Source: Eubacteriales bacterium (GTDB lineage: Bacteria; Bacillota; Clostridia; Lachnospirales; Lachnospiraceae). Taken from it: DNA of 46,089 nt. Made by a program: the position numbers and the translations under genes. Within the stretch, counting starts at the first letter, position 1. Every line of letters starts with the position of its first letter. The notes under the pieces are model-generated. The model searched no databases and was not told where the DNA came from. It saw only the letters and a list, made by a program, of their open reading frames with translations. Below, piece after piece: positions 37,267 through 46,089 of the stretch. The DNA lies in assembly GCA_030524455.1 (NCBI GenBank), contig JAUNGT010000021.1:1-46089 (forward strand), read 5' to 3'.

Positions 37267-38661
37267 ATGAGATTGAGAGAAACGGATACAATCGCAGCCA
37301 TCGCCACAGCGCTTTCGGACGCCGGGATCGGGATAATCCGCATCAGCGGTCCGGAGGCCTTCCGGGTGGTGAGCCGGATATTTGTGAGGCAGGACGGGAC
37401 ATCCCCGACAGCCGAATGGAAAAGCCACACGATCCATTACGGCTTTATCGAGGAGGACGGGGAGCTGTTGGACGAGGTTTTAGTCTCCTGGATGAAGGGG
37501 CCGAAAAGCTATACGGCGGAGGACACGGCGGAAATCAACTGCCACGGCGGCGTTGTTTTGCTGAAGCGGGTGCTGGAGGCAGTGCTGCGGGCCGGGGCAC
37601 GACTGGCGGAGCCGGGGGAATTTACGAAGCGGGCGTTCCTCAACGGAAGGATCGATCTTTCCGGGGCCGAGGCCGTGATGGATCTGATTCAGGCGAAAAA
37701 CAGCTTTTCTCTGAAGGCCTCCGTCCGACAGCTTCGGGGCAGCGTGTCGAGGGAGATAAAAAGCGTTCGTGCGGCAATTTTATATGAAATTGCGTTTATT
37801 GAGTCGGCGCTGGATGATCCGGAGCATATCAGCACGGAGGGCTATCCGGAAAAGCTTTCGGCTCTGACGGAGGAGCTGCTTATGCGGCTGCAGAAGCTTC
37901 TTGACTCGGCGGAGGACGGGAGGCTGCGGCGGGAGGGGATCAGCACGGTGATTGTGGGAAAACCGAACGCCGGAAAATCCTCCCTGTTGAATCTTTTGGT
38001 GGGGGAGGAGCGGGCGATCGTCACGGATGTGGCGGGGACGACCCGTGATACCCTGGAGGAATTCATCCAGTTAAAGGGAATCGGTCTGAAGCTGATGGAT
38101 ACGGCGGGAATCCGTTCCACGGAGGATGTCGTGGAAAAAATCGGCGTGGAGCGGGCGCAGAGGTATGCGAGAGAGGCCGACCTGATCCTCTATGTGGCGG
38201 ACGCTTCCCGCCCTTTGGAGGAGGACGATTTTCAGATTTTGGAGCTGATTCGGGACAAGAAGGTGATTGTGCTCCTGAATAAGACCGATCTTCCGGCCAG
38301 GCTGACTGCTCAGGAGCTGCAGGAAGCTCTCGGAAGCAGGGAGGTTCCGGTAATCGCCACCTCCGCGAAGGAGAGCACTGGTATCGAAGAATTTGTTCAG
38401 GCGCTGGAGCGGATGTTTTTTTCCGGAAGCATCGGATCCGATCAGGAGGTGGTGATCACCAGCCTGCGCCACCGGGAGGCGATTCAGGAGGCATTCGACA
38501 GTCTGTGTCAGGTAAGAAAAAGCCTGGAGCTTGGGATGCCGGAGGATTTTTATTCCATCGACCTGATGAGCGCTTACGCTTCCCTCGGGAGGATCATCGG
38601 GGAGGAGGTTGGCGACGACCTGGTGGAGGAGATTTTTTCAAAATTCTGTATGGGGAAATAG
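37267..38661 (+). CDS. mnmE: tRNA modification GTPase MnmE (TrmE)
   Basis: A 464-residue GTPase which with MnmG makes the carboxymethylaminomethyl group on wobble uridine 34. The N-terminal folate-binding domain starts [23 protein letters not shown]. The G domain starts at GKPNAGKS (231-238), with DVAGTTRD and DTAGI following. It ends in the FCMGK motif with the conserved cysteine. ATG at 37267 is preferred to an upstream non-ATG codon at 37219 because AGGAAAGAGG is correctly placed. Confidence 0.96.
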   Translation: MRLRETDTIAAIATALSDAGIGIIRISGPEAFRVVSRIFVRQDGTSPTAEWKSHTIHYGFIEEDGELLDEVLVSWMKGPKSYTAEDTAEINCHGGVVLLKRVLEAVLRAGARLAEPGEFTKRAFLNGRIDLSGAEAVMDLIQAKNSFSLKASVRQLRGSVSREIKSVRAAILYEIAFIESALDDPEHISTEGYPEKLSALTEELLMRLQKLLDSAEDGRLRREGISTVIVGKPNAGKSSLLNLLVGEERAIVTDVAGTTRDTLEEFIQLKGIGLKLMDTAGIRSTEDVVEKIGVERAQRYAREADLILYVADASRPLEEDDFQILELIRDKKVIVLLNKTDLPARLTAQELQEALGSREVPVIATSAKESTGIEEFVQALERMFFSGSIGSDQEVVITSLRHREAIQEAFDSLCQVRKSLELGMPEDFYSIDLMSAYASLGRIIGEEVGDDLVEEIFSKFCMGK

Positions 38662-38677
38662 AGGGAAGGAGGTTTTT

Positions 38678-40579
38678 ATGGCGCAAATCAGGGAAAAGAC
38701 GGACGTGTGCGTGATCGGCGCCGGGCATGCGGGCTGCGAGGCTGCGCTGGCCTGCGCGAGAATGGGACTGGAGACGGTCATTTTTACGGTGAGCGTGGAC
38801 AGTATTGCGCTGATGCCCTGTAATCCGAATATCGGCGGCTCCTCAAAGGGACACCTGGTTCGGGAGGTGGATGCTCTCGGCGGCGAGATGGGAAAAAATA
38901 TCGACAAAACCTTTATCCAGTCCAAGATGCTCAATGTATCAAAGGGCCCGGCGGTCCATTCCCTCCGCGCCCAGGCGGATAAGGCCGAGTACAGCCGCAG
39001 CATGAGGCAGGTGCTGGAAAATCAGGAGCACCTGACGATCAAGCAGGCGGAGGTGTGCGAGCTTTTGTGGGAGGAGCAGGACGGCCGCAAAAAAATTACC
39101 GGCGTGCGGATTTTTACCGGGGCGATTTATGAGGTTAGAGCGGTGATTCTCTGTACGGGAACCTATTTGAAGGCGCGCTGTCTGTGCGGGGACGCGATCA
39201 CTCATACGGGACCGAACGGCCTGCAGGCAGCCAATTATCTGACGGAAAGTCTGGAAAAGCTTGGAATTTCCATGCGCCGCTTCAAGACGGGGACGCCGGC
39301 CCGGATGGATAAGAGAAGCATCGATTTTGGCCGGATGGAGGAGCAATTCGGGGATGAGAGGGTCGTGCCCTTTTCCTTTTCCACCGATCCGGAGAGTGTG
39401 CAGATCCGGCAGGACTCCTGCTGGCTGACCTATACGAATGAAAAGACCCATGAGATCATCCGCGCCAATCTGGACCGTTCTCCCATCTATGCGGGGATTA
39501 TCGAGGGAACCGGGCCGCGCTATTGTCCGTCTATTGAGGACAAGGTGGTGAAGTTTGCGGATAAGGAGAGACACCAGGTTTTTCTGGAGCCGGAGGGACG
39601 CTTTACCAACGAAATGTATGTGGGAGGGATGTCCTCCTCTTTGCCGGAGGATGTGCAGCTTGCCATGTATCGGACTGTGCCGGGGCTGGAGCACTGTAAG
39701 ATTGTGAGAAACGCCTACGCGATTGAGTATGACTGTATCGATGCCCGCCAGCTCTATCCGTCCCTGGAGTTTAAGGATGTGGAGGGACTGTTTTCGGCGG
39801 GACAGTTCAATGGGAGCAGCGGTTACGAGGAGGCGGCGGCCCAGGGAATCCTTGCGGGAATCAACGCGGGGTTGAAGTGCCTGGGCCGGGATCCCCTTCT
39901 GATCGATCGCTCGGAGGGCTATCTCGGAGTCCTGGTGGATGATCTGGTGACGAAGGAAAACAGGGAGCCCTACCGGATGATGACCTCCCGCGCGGAGTAC
40001 CGGCTGCTCCTGCGCCAGGACAATGCGGATCTGCGCCTGCGCAGGAAGGGATATGAGGCGGGACTGATTTCCCGGGAGCAGATGGATTGGGTGGAGGAGA
40101 AGGAGCAGCTGATTCAGTCGGAGATCGCCCGCCTGAAACGGACGGTGATCGGCGCGTCGGCGGCTCATCAGGCCTTTCTGGAAGAAAAAGGGAGCGCGCC
40201 GCTGAAAACGGCGGCTTCCCTGGCGGAGCTGATGTGCAGGCCGGAGCTTTCCTATCGGATGCTGGCTCCTCTGGATCCGGAGCGTCCGAAGCTTCCGGAG
40301 CAGGTTGTAGAGCAGGTGGAAATCGAGCTTCGCTATGCCGGATATATCGAGAGACAAAAACGCCAGGTGGATCAGTACCGAAAAATGGAGAAGCATCGGA
40401 TACCGGAACAGATCGATTATGATCTGGTTCCCAGCCTCAGGCTGGAGGCGCGGCAGAAGCTGAAGGAGTTTCGTCCGGTATCGGTGGGACAGGCCTCCAG
40501 AATCTCGGGAGTATCGCCGGCGGACATATCGGTGCTCCTGGTTTATCTGGAACATGAAAGGAGAACGAATGTTCTATGA
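38678..40579 (+). CDS. mnmG: tRNA uridine-5-carboxymethylaminomethyl modification enzyme MnmG (GidA)
   Basis: A 633-residue FAD enzyme, partner of MnmE. The FAD-binding motif is [19 protein letters not shown] (residues 12-30), with GTPARMDK and [16 protein letters not shown] later. The ATG at 38678 follows GGAAGGAGG and gives the usual start; an upstream codon at 38609 would overlap mnmE. The stop overlaps the rsmG start (ATGA). Confidence 0.97.
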   Translation: MAQIREKTDVCVIGAGHAGCEAALACARMGLETVIFTVSVDSIALMPCNPNIGGSSKGHLVREVDALGGEMGKNIDKTFIQSKMLNVSKGPAVHSLRAQADKAEYSRSMRQVLENQEHLTIKQAEVCELLWEEQDGRKKITGVRIFTGAIYEVRAVILCTGTYLKARCLCGDAITHTGPNGLQAANYLTESLEKLGISMRRFKTGTPARMDKRSIDFGRMEEQFGDERVVPFSFSTDPESVQIRQDSCWLTYTNEKTHEIIRANLDRSPIYAGIIEGTGPRYCPSIEDKVVKFADKERHQVFLEPEGRFTNEMYVGGMSSSLPEDVQLAMYRTVPGLEHCKIVRNAYAIEYDCIDARQLYPSLEFKDVEGLFSAGQFNGSSGYEEAAAQGILAGINAGLKCLGRDPLLIDRSEGYLGVLVDDLVTKENREPYRMMTSRAEYRLLLRQDNADLRLRRKGYEAGLISREQMDWVEEKEQLIQSEIARLKRTVIGASAAHQAFLEEKGSAPLKTAASLAELMCRPELSYRMLAPLDPERPKLPEQVVEQVEIELRYAGYIERQKRQVDQYRKMEKHRIPEQIDYDLVPSLRLEARQKLKEFRPVSVGQASRISGVSPADISVLLVYLEHERRTNVL

Positions 40580-41301
40580 ATCATACGGAACAGTTTGAAA
40601 AGGATCTCTTGGTATTCGGCGTTTCCATTACAGAGAGACAGAGAGAACAGTTTTTAAAATATTATGAGCTTCTGGCCGAATGGAACAGTTTTATGAACCT
40701 TACCGCAATCACGGATTTTGATGAAGTGATGAAGAAGCATTTTGTGGACAGCATTTCTCTTGTGAAGGCTTACCCACAAATCAGTGAGAAGCCTGTGCGG
40801 TTGATTGACATTGGGACGGGAGCGGGATTCCCGGGGCTTCCTTTAAAAATTGTATTTCCTCATATTCAGCTGACACTCCTGGATTCACTCCAGAAACGCC
40901 TCAAATTTTTGCAGGAGGTGATCGACCGGCTTCAGCTTGGAGAGGTGGAACTGATTCATGGAAGAGCGGAGGATTTTGCGAAGCCGTCTGCAAAGAGAGA
41001 GCAGTACGATATCTGCGTATCGCGTGCAGTAGCAAATTTAGCTACACTGTCTGAGCTGTGCCTTCCTTATGTGAAGGTTGGAGGAAAATTCATACCTTAC
41101 AAGTCGGAAAAAACCGAGGAGGAAATTCTGGCTTCCGGCAATGCCATCTCCATGTTGGGAGGAAGGATAGAAAAGCAAATAGAATTTGAACTGCCGGAGA
41201 GCGATATACATCGGACACTTGTGGTGATTGATAAGATAAAGGCGACTCCCAAAAAATATCCCAGAAAGGCAGGGCTTCCTGCAAAGGAACCGTTAAAGTA
41301 A
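40576..41301 (+). CDS. rsmG: 16S rRNA m7G527 methyltransferase RsmG (GidB)
   Basis: A 241-residue SAM-dependent methyltransferase. The SAM-binding motif is [18 protein letters not shown] (about 77-94), with [13 protein letters not shown] and [12 protein letters not shown] at the end, all standard. It modifies G527 of 16S rRNA near the decoding site. It is followed by the parS region, with no noc gene between rsmG and parA. Confidence 0.96.
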   Translation: MNHTEQFEKDLLVFGVSITERQREQFLKYYELLAEWNSFMNLTAITDFDEVMKKHFVDSISLVKAYPQISEKPVRLIDIGTGAGFPGLPLKIVFPHIQLTLLDSLQKRLKFLQEVIDRLQLGEVELIHGRAEDFAKPSAKREQYDICVSRAVANLATLSELCLPYVKVGGKFIPYKSEKTEEEILASGNAISMLGGRIEKQIEFELPESDIHRTLVVIDKIKATPKKYPRKAGLPAKEPLK

Positions 41302-41329
41302 TAGAACTGGCATCAATTTTATTGTCTGG

Positions 41330-41369
41330 ATGGGTCAATGATGTTTCACGTGAAACATCATTGACCCAT
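41330..41369. repeat. parS site 1 at the centre of a 40-bp perfect palindrome
   Basis: TGTTTCACGTGAAACA (41342-41357) is a perfect chromosomal parS, the ParB (Spo0J) loading site. The symmetry runs on without mismatch for 12 bases each side, so 41330-41369 is a perfect 40-bp palindrome with no loop. It lies 28 bases after the rsmG stop. It may also act as a stem-loop that ends rsmG mRNA. Confidence 0.93.
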
Positions 41370-41379
41370 GTTCTGTTTC

Positions 41380-41397
41380 ATGTTTCACGTGAAACAT
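41380..41397. repeat. parS site 2
   Basis: TGTTTCACGTGAAACA (41381-41396), identical to site 1, with one extra matching pair on each side. The centres of the two sites are 39 bases apart. The remainder of the rsmG-parA gap (41398-41582) is AT-rich and includes a TATAAT (41506-41511) that may be the parA -10, without a good -35. Confidence 0.93.
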
Positions 41398-41582
41398 TGA
41401 CCGGCGAGGTCAGAAGATGTTTGAACTGAACTGTTACCGAAAAATGTATTTATCCAGAAGATAAATTTATAAATAATGGCAATGGTATTTTAAGATTATT
41501 GATGCTATAATAAAATGGCTGAAGAAAAGCAGAAGTATGGTAAAAACAGTTCAGCCAAAATGGAGAGGTGTTACAAAATCGA

Positions 41583-42350
41583 ATGGGAAGAGCAATAGCA
41601 ATCGCGAACCAAAAGGGCGGGGTGGGAAAGACAACGACGGCAATCAATCTTTCTGCTTCCCTTGCGGCAAAGAAAAAAAAGGTTCTGGTCATTGACATGG
41701 ATCCGCAGGGAAACACAACCAGCGGATTTGGAATTGATAAGAACGAACTGGAAAATACGGTATATGAGCTTATTCTGGGAGAGTGTTCTGTTCAGGAGTG
41801 CATCATAAAAGAAGTATTTGAAAATATTTCGATTATTCCGTCGAATGTAAATCTGGCCGCAGCCGAGATTGAGCTGATCGGTGTAGATAAGAAGGAATAC
41901 ATTCTGAAAAATGAGATCGATTGGGTCAGAGATCAATATGATTTTATTATTATTGATTGTCCGCCTTCCCTGAGTATGCTGACGGTAAACGCGATGACAA
42001 CTGCGGATACGGTGCTTGTTCCAATTCAGTGCGAGTATTATGCATTGGAGGGATTGAGTCAGCTGATTCACACGGTGAATCTGGTGAGGGAGAGATTGAA
42101 TCCCACGCTTGATATCGAGGGAATCCTCTTTACAATGTATGATGCCAGAACAAATCTTTCCACGCAGGTGGTGGAGAATGTAAAGGGACATCTGAATCAG
42201 AAAATTTATAAGACAATGATTCCGAGAAACATCAGATTGGCTGAGGCGCCCAGCTATGGAATGCCGATCAATCTGTATGATGCGAAATCTGCGGGGGCGG
42301 AGAGCTATATGGCGCTTGCAGACGAGGTAATCAAGAGAAAGGACAACTGA
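41583..42350 (+). CDS. parA: Chromosome partitioning ATPase ParA (Soj)
   Basis: A 255-residue Walker-type ATPase. The deviant Walker A is KGGVGKTTT (11-19) with the signature Lys, and DMDPQGNTTSG and DCPPSL follow. The start is set at ATG 41583 (MGRAIAIANQ), the family's usual N-terminus; a GTG at 41568 is possible. It works with ParB at parS in origin segregation and control of DnaA. parB starts 1 base after the stop. Confidence 0.95.
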   Translation: MGRAIAIANQKGGVGKTTTAINLSASLAAKKKKVLVIDMDPQGNTTSGFGIDKNELENTVYELILGECSVQECIIKEVFENISIIPSNVNLAAAEIELIGVDKKEYILKNEIDWVRDQYDFIIIDCPPSLSMLTVNAMTTADTVLVPIQCEYYALEGLSQLIHTVNLVRERLNPTLDIEGILFTMYDARTNLSTQVVENVKGHLNQKIYKTMIPRNIRLAEAPSYGMPINLYDAKSAGAESYMALADEVIKRKDN

Positions 42351-42351
42351 A

Positions 42352-43233
42352 ATGGCGGTAAAGAGAGGATTGGGAAAGGGACTTGACTCCCTGATTCCGT
42401 CAGGCGTCATGGAGGCGGAAAAAAAGCCGGCCCCCAATAGCGCGGAAAAAGAGGACGGGGCTACGCTTGTCAAGATCACAAAGGTTGAGCCAAACCGGAA
42501 TCAGCCCCGTAAAAATTTTGACGAGGATTCCCTGCAGGAATTGGCGGATTCCATCAAGCAATTCGGACTGCTGCAGCCGATTCTGGTACAGGATCGGAAG
42601 GATTACTATGAAATTATTGCCGGGGAGAGAAGATGGAGGGCCGCAAAGCTGGCCGGCCTGAAGGAAATTCCGGTGATTATACGGGATCTTACAGATCAGG
42701 AGATCGTGGAGATTTCCCTGATCGAGAACATTCAGCGGGAAAATCTGAATCCGATCGAGGAAGCGCAGGCCTATAAAAGACTGCTCACAGAGTTCCATTT
42801 AAAGCAGGATGAGGTGGCAGAACGGGTTTCCAAAAGCAGGACGGCAGTTACCAACTCCATGCGCCTCCTGAAGCTGTGCGATGAGGTGCAGAAAATGGTG
42901 GTGGAGGATATGATCAGTACCGGACATGCGAGAGCACTGATCAGTATCGAGGATCCGGAAGAACAGTATATGATAGCACAGAAGATTTTTGATGAGAAAC
43001 TCAGCGTCCGGGAGGTGGAAAAGCTTGTAAAAAATCTTCACAAGCCGCCCAAGGCTCCGAAGGAGGTCAACAGGACTTTGGAGGCTATCTACACGGACAT
43101 CTCGGAGCGCCTCAAGCAAAGCCTGAGCACAAAGGTTTCCGTAAATGCAAAGGAAAACGGAGCTGGCCGTATTGAAATTGAATTTTACAATCACGAGGAT
43201 CTGGAACGGCTGATTGAGAAAATTACAGGATAA
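42352..43233 (+). CDS. parB: Chromosome partitioning protein ParB (Spo0J)
   Basis: A 293-residue ParB. The N-terminal CTP-binding domain carries ENIQRENLNPIEEA and GERRWRAAK (91-99), the CTP-switch motif. The helix-turn-helix KQDEVAERVSKSRTAVTNSM (about 147-166) recognises parS. The C-terminal dimerisation domain ends in LERLIEKITG. Its sites lie a few hundred bases upstream. Confidence 0.96.
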   Translation: MAVKRGLGKGLDSLIPSGVMEAEKKPAPNSAEKEDGATLVKITKVEPNRNQPRKNFDEDSLQELADSIKQFGLLQPILVQDRKDYYEIIAGERRWRAAKLAGLKEIPVIIRDLTDQEIVEISLIENIQRENLNPIEEAQAYKRLLTEFHLKQDEVAERVSKSRTAVTNSMRLLKLCDEVQKMVVEDMISTGHARALISIEDPEEQYMIAQKIFDEKLSVREVEKLVKNLHKPPKAPKEVNRTLEAIYTDISERLKQSLSTKVSVNAKENGAGRIEIEFYNHEDLERLIEKITG

Positions 43234-43253
43234 AGCCAGGAGGAGAAGAGAAG

Positions 43254-43763
43254 ATGACAAGCCCATTGATGGAATATCTGGGGATCGCGGGATTGGACAT
43301 TGCATGGCTCTTTATCGCCCTGTTTATCCTGATGATCGTCATGATTGTGCTGATGTCCATACAGCTTGCAAAGTACAAAAAGCTGAAAAAAAGATATGAG
43401 AGATTCATGAAGGGAAAGGATGCCAAAAGCCTGGAGCAGGATATCATCGCCCTGTTTGAAGATAATAAGTTTATAAAAAATGAAAACGAGAAAAACCGGA
43501 AGGACATCCGCGAGATCATGCGGCGGATGGAATACTGTTATCAGAAGATCGGACTGATCAAGTATGATGCCTTCAATCAGATGGGCGGAAAGCTGAGCTT
43601 TTGTCTCTGCCTCTTAAATGACAAAAACTGCGGTTTTATTTTAAATTCCGTACACAGCAGCGACGGCTGTTATTCTTACACAAAGGAAATCAAAAAGGGC
43701 GAGTGCGAGATCGCTCTTGGAGAGGAAGAAAAGAAAGCGCTGGATATGGCGATAGGCTTTTAA
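43254..43763 (+). CDS. DUF4446 family membrane-anchored protein
   Basis: A 169-residue protein with one N-terminal membrane helix (about 17-40, AWLFIALFILMIVMIVLMSI), a basic coiled segment and a cytoplasmic DUF4446 domain with IGLIKYDAFNQMGGKLSFCL. Families of this type often lie next to parB in Clostridia, with unknown function. AGGAGG precedes the ATG and the gene is 20 bases after parB, so it is probably in the same transcript. Confidence 0.9.
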   Translation: MTSPLMEYLGIAGLDIAWLFIALFILMIVMIVLMSIQLAKYKKLKKRYERFMKGKDAKSLEQDIIALFEDNKFIKNENEKNRKDIREIMRRMEYCYQKIGLIKYDAFNQMGGKLSFCLCLLNDKNCGFILNSVHSSDGCYSYTKEIKKGECEIALGEEEKKALDMAIGF

Positions 43764-43775
43764 GGAGGAGAAAAA

Positions 43776-45062
43776 ATGATCGATATCAAATTTTTACGGG
43801 AAAATCCGGAAGCGGTAAAGGAAAACATCCGCAAGAAGTTTCAGGATGCGAAGCTTCCTTTGGTGGATGAGGTAATCGAGCTGGACGGCGAGAGCAGAAG
43901 CGCCCAGAAGGAGGCGGACGATCTGCGCGCAAACCGCAATAAGATTTCCAAGGAAATCGGAAAGCTGATGGGCCAGGGGAAAAAGGAAGAGGCTATGGCT
44001 CTGAAGGAGAAGGTGAATGCGGATGCAAAGCGCCTGGAGGAGCTGGAGAAGAAGGAGGAGGAGCTTCAGGAGAGGATCCTGAAGATTATGATGACGATCC
44101 CCAACATCATCGATCCCTCCGTGCCGGTCGGAAAAAATGATACCGAGAATGTGGAGGTGCAGAGATATGGCGAGCCCGTTGTGCCGGATTTTGAGATTCC
44201 TTACCATACGGAAATCATGGAGAGCTTCGACGGACTTGATCTGGACAGCGCGAGAAAGGTTGCCGGAAACGGGTTTTATTATCTGATGGGAGATATCGCG
44301 CGCCTGCACTCCGCGGTGATCGCCTATGCCCGCGATTTTATGATTGACAGAGGCTTTACCTACTGTGTTCCGCCCTTTATGATCCGCAGCAATGTTGTGA
44401 CCGGCGTGATGAGCTTTGCGGAAATGGACGCCATGATGTACAAGATCGAGGGAGAGGATCTTTATCTGATCGGAACCTCCGAGCATTCCATGATCGGAAA
44501 ATTTATTGATACCATCATCCCGGAGGAGGAGCTGCCCAAGACGCTGACCAGCTATTCCCCCTGCTTCCGGAAGGAGAAGGGTGCGCACGGCCTGGAGGAG
44601 AGAGGCGTATACCGTATTCACCAGTTTGAAAAGCAGGAGATGATCGTTGTCTGCAAGCCGGAGGATTCCAAAATGTGGTTCGACAAGCTCTGGCAGAACA
44701 CCGTCGATCTGTTTCGCTCCATGGATATTCCGGTTCGCACGCTGGAATGCTGCTCCGGCGACCTGGCGGACCTGAAGGTGAAATCGGTGGATGTGGAGGC
44801 GTGGTCGCCCCGGCAGAAGAAGTATTTCGAGGTAGGCAGTTGCTCCAATCTGGGAGACGCTCAGGCAAGAAGACTGAAAATCCGCGTGAACGGAGAAAAG
44901 GGCAAGTATTTTGCGCATACACTGAATAATACCGTGGTTGCTCCCCCCAGAATGCTGATCGCCTTCCTGGAGAATAACCTGCAGGCGGACGGCTCCGTGC
45001 GGATCCCGAAGGTGCTGCAGCCTTATATGGGCGGAATGACTGAAATTAAGAGAAAGAAATGA
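43776..45062 (+). CDS. serS: Seryl-tRNA synthetase
   Basis: A 428-residue class II synthetase that attaches serine to tRNA-Ser. The N-terminal coiled-coil arm spans about 30-105. Motif 2 is FRKEKGAHGLEERGVYRIHQ (from about 265). Motif 3 reads NNTVVAPPR (384-392) where the classical bacterial enzyme has GSGLAxGR, so it belongs to the clostridial-type variant. AGGAGG precedes the ATG and the gene follows DUF4446 by 12 bases. Confidence 0.96.
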   Translation: MIDIKFLRENPEAVKENIRKKFQDAKLPLVDEVIELDGESRSAQKEADDLRANRNKISKEIGKLMGQGKKEEAMALKEKVNADAKRLEELEKKEEELQERILKIMMTIPNIIDPSVPVGKNDTENVEVQRYGEPVVPDFEIPYHTEIMESFDGLDLDSARKVAGNGFYYLMGDIARLHSAVIAYARDFMIDRGFTYCVPPFMIRSNVVTGVMSFAEMDAMMYKIEGEDLYLIGTSEHSMIGKFIDTIIPEEELPKTLTSYSPCFRKEKGAHGLEERGVYRIHQFEKQEMIVVCKPEDSKMWFDKLWQNTVDLFRSMDIPVRTLECCSGDLADLKVKSVDVEAWSPRQKKYFEVGSCSNLGDAQARRLKIRVNGEKGKYFAHTLNNTVVAPPRMLIAFLENNLQADGSVRIPKVLQPYMGGMTEIKRKK

Positions 45063-45098
45063 GAAACCGTTAATTTGAGATGAAAAGAGGTGAGATTC

Positions 45099-45983
45099 TT
45101 GCACAAATATCTGAGGGCAGTGGGTTTTAGTCAATACACAGAGAAAAAGGAAATACAGAAGCTTGTCAGGGACGTGATTCTCCATTCGGACGAGAGAAGC
45201 TATACCTCCCGGAATGAGAAGAGCCTGGCTGCGGAGTTTGACAAGAATTTCGCTGAGGATATCGGAATCGCAGTTTGCGGGGAATTTGACGACGAGGACA
45301 ATTATTCCTTTGACTATTATTTTCCCTATCTGCGGTCCGGTACGGTAAGCACGAATGAAGATATTTCCATTGAGAGGCATGCGGCTCAGGAATCGTATGC
45401 GGGCATCTGCGACGAGCCGAAGGTCGGCGTATCGCTGATCTTTTATCTCCAGAATATGATCCCGTATCTGAAGCTGGACGGGGAGGGAAAACTTCCCGTC
45501 CGTGGCACCTCCCTGAGCCTGACGGCCCTTTCCTGCAGCGGAACGATCATGATGCCCATCCGGAAAACCGAATGGCAGAAAAAGAAGATCGCCAAAGATA
45601 CCGTGCAGAGAAACCGTCTGATTCAGGCCGCCCGCGGCGGGGACGAGGATGCCATCGAAAGCCTGACGCTGGAGGACATGGACACCTATACCTCCATCTC
45701 CAGAAAAATCCAGAAGGCCGATGTGTTCAGTCTGGTGGACACTTATTTCATGCCCTACGGAGTGGAGTGCGATCAGTATTCCATCCTGGGAGAAATCACC
45801 GAGCTTCAGAAGGTGACAAACAGCCTGACGGGTGAGGAAATTTATATTTTTATGCTCGACTGCAATGACTTGAACCTTCGCCTGGCAATCAATGCCCTGG
45901 ATCTGATGGGAGAGCCCGCGGTGGGGCGGAGATTCAAGGGAAGCGTGTGGCTGCAGGGAATCGTAAATTATCCGAACGTATGA
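45099..45983 (+). CDS. DUF3881 family protein
   Basis: A 294-residue protein of unknown function, of the DUF3881 family that I associate with Lachnospiraceae. I use TTG at 45099, which gives MHKYLRAVGFSQYTEKKEIQ, the family's usual start, with GAGGTGA 6 bases upstream; a GTG at 45090 lies inside that site. No membrane segment or signal is seen. Near the end, MGEPAVGRRFKGSVWLQGIVNY is conserved-looking. It lies after serS without a visible terminator. Confidence 0.88.
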   Translation: MHKYLRAVGFSQYTEKKEIQKLVRDVILHSDERSYTSRNEKSLAAEFDKNFAEDIGIAVCGEFDDEDNYSFDYYFPYLRSGTVSTNEDISIERHAAQESYAGICDEPKVGVSLIFYLQNMIPYLKLDGEGKLPVRGTSLSLTALSCSGTIMMPIRKTEWQKKKIAKDTVQRNRLIQAARGGDEDAIESLTLEDMDTYTSISRKIQKADVFSLVDTYFMPYGVECDQYSILGEITELQKVTNSLTGEEIYIFMLDCNDLNLRLAINALDLMGEPAVGRRFKGSVWLQGIVNYPNV

Positions 45984-45988
45984 ACGGA

Positions 45989-46017
45989 TTGACATTTTTC
46001 GGAGAATCCGATATAAT
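45989..46017 (+). promoter_or_regulatory. tRNA-Arg promoter
   Basis: TTGACA (45989-45994), 17 bases, TATAAT (46012-46017): a full consensus sigma-A promoter 32 bases upstream of the tRNA. Confidence 0.9.
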
Positions 46018-46049
46018 GCAAATGTTGGTTTTACCGGAAGTGATTCAAT

Positions 46050-46089
46050 GTCTCTGTAGCTCAGCAGGATAGAGCGTTCGCCTCCTAAG
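46050..46089 (+). tRNA. tRNA-Arg (anticodon CCT), 5' part, cut by window end
   Basis: The acceptor 5' strand GTCTCTG is followed by TA, D-arm GCTC...GAGC, and anticodon stem TTCGC with loop CTCCTAA. The anticodon CCT (46084-46086) reads the arginine codon AGG. The 3' half lies beyond the window. Confidence 0.88.

Noticed and set aside
38939..40555. A 538-codon minus-strand frame opposite mnmG
   Set aside because: mnmG is certain here and the antisense product has no recognisable motif.
41342..41357. The palindrome as only a transcription terminator
   Set aside because: The core is a perfect parS and is repeated exactly at 41381-41396 beside parA-parB; terminator function may be additional.
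43794..45995. A 733-codon minus-strand frame across serS and DUF3881
   Set aside because: It lies opposite two well-supported plus-strand genes and has no family features; long shadow frames are expected in this codon usage.

Overview
The window looks like the chromosomal replication-origin region of a Lachnospiraceae-type Clostridium (Bacillota, moderate-to-high GC). The evidence is the order rpmH-dnaA-dnaN-yaaA-recF-gyrB-gyrA on one side and rnpA-yidD-yidC-jag-mnmE-mnmG-rsmG-parA-parB on the other, a DUF4446 protein, a DUF3881 protein (a family I associate with Lachnospiraceae), strong AGGAGG ribosome binding sites throughout and typical sigma-A promoters. I cannot name the genus.

Layout. 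1-383: 3' end of an Rpn-type (PD-(D/E)XK nuclease) gene. 455-7441 (minus): LysR regulator, then nikABCDE-like metal-chelate/peptide ABC importer closed by an M14-type zinc acylase. 7696-16504 (minus): operon with an LplB/YtcP/SBP oligosaccharide importer, GH105 unsaturated uronyl hydrolase, SGNH acetylesterase with SLH-like repeats and GH112 phosphorylase, with a divergent AraC regulator (16954-17901). Together these read as an intracellular rhamnogalacturonan-I/galactosyl-rhamnose pathway. 17905-18816 (minus): cytoplasmic beta-lactamase-fold serine hydrolase. 18891-24008 (minus): a second LplB/YtcP/SBP importer plus GH32 beta-fructosidase, controlled by a divergent LacI repressor (24300-25307); two matching operators lie in two consensus promoters. 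25338-33885 (minus): gyrA, gyrB, recF, yaaA, dnaN, dnaA. 33886-34320 and 32274-32523: two DnaA-box clusters, i.e. a bipartite oriC. 34428-43233 (plus): rpmH to parB, with two perfect parS sites just upstream of parA. 43254-46089 (plus): DUF4446, serS, DUF3881 and the start of tRNA-Arg(CCT).

Gene direction flips at the origin, so nearly all genes run with replication; the exceptions are the Rpn, AraC and LacI genes. The origin core is ordinary in content. The most interesting parts are the RG-I/galactosyl-rhamnose operon with an unexported SLH-bearing esterase, the NikA-like protein that lacks the usual nickel-binding histidine and is coupled to an acylase, the 40-bp perfect palindrome built around parS, and a promoter folded into the jag/mnmE terminator. 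I found no CRISPR array, prophage or insertion sequence, and no system that I can claim is wholly undescribed.
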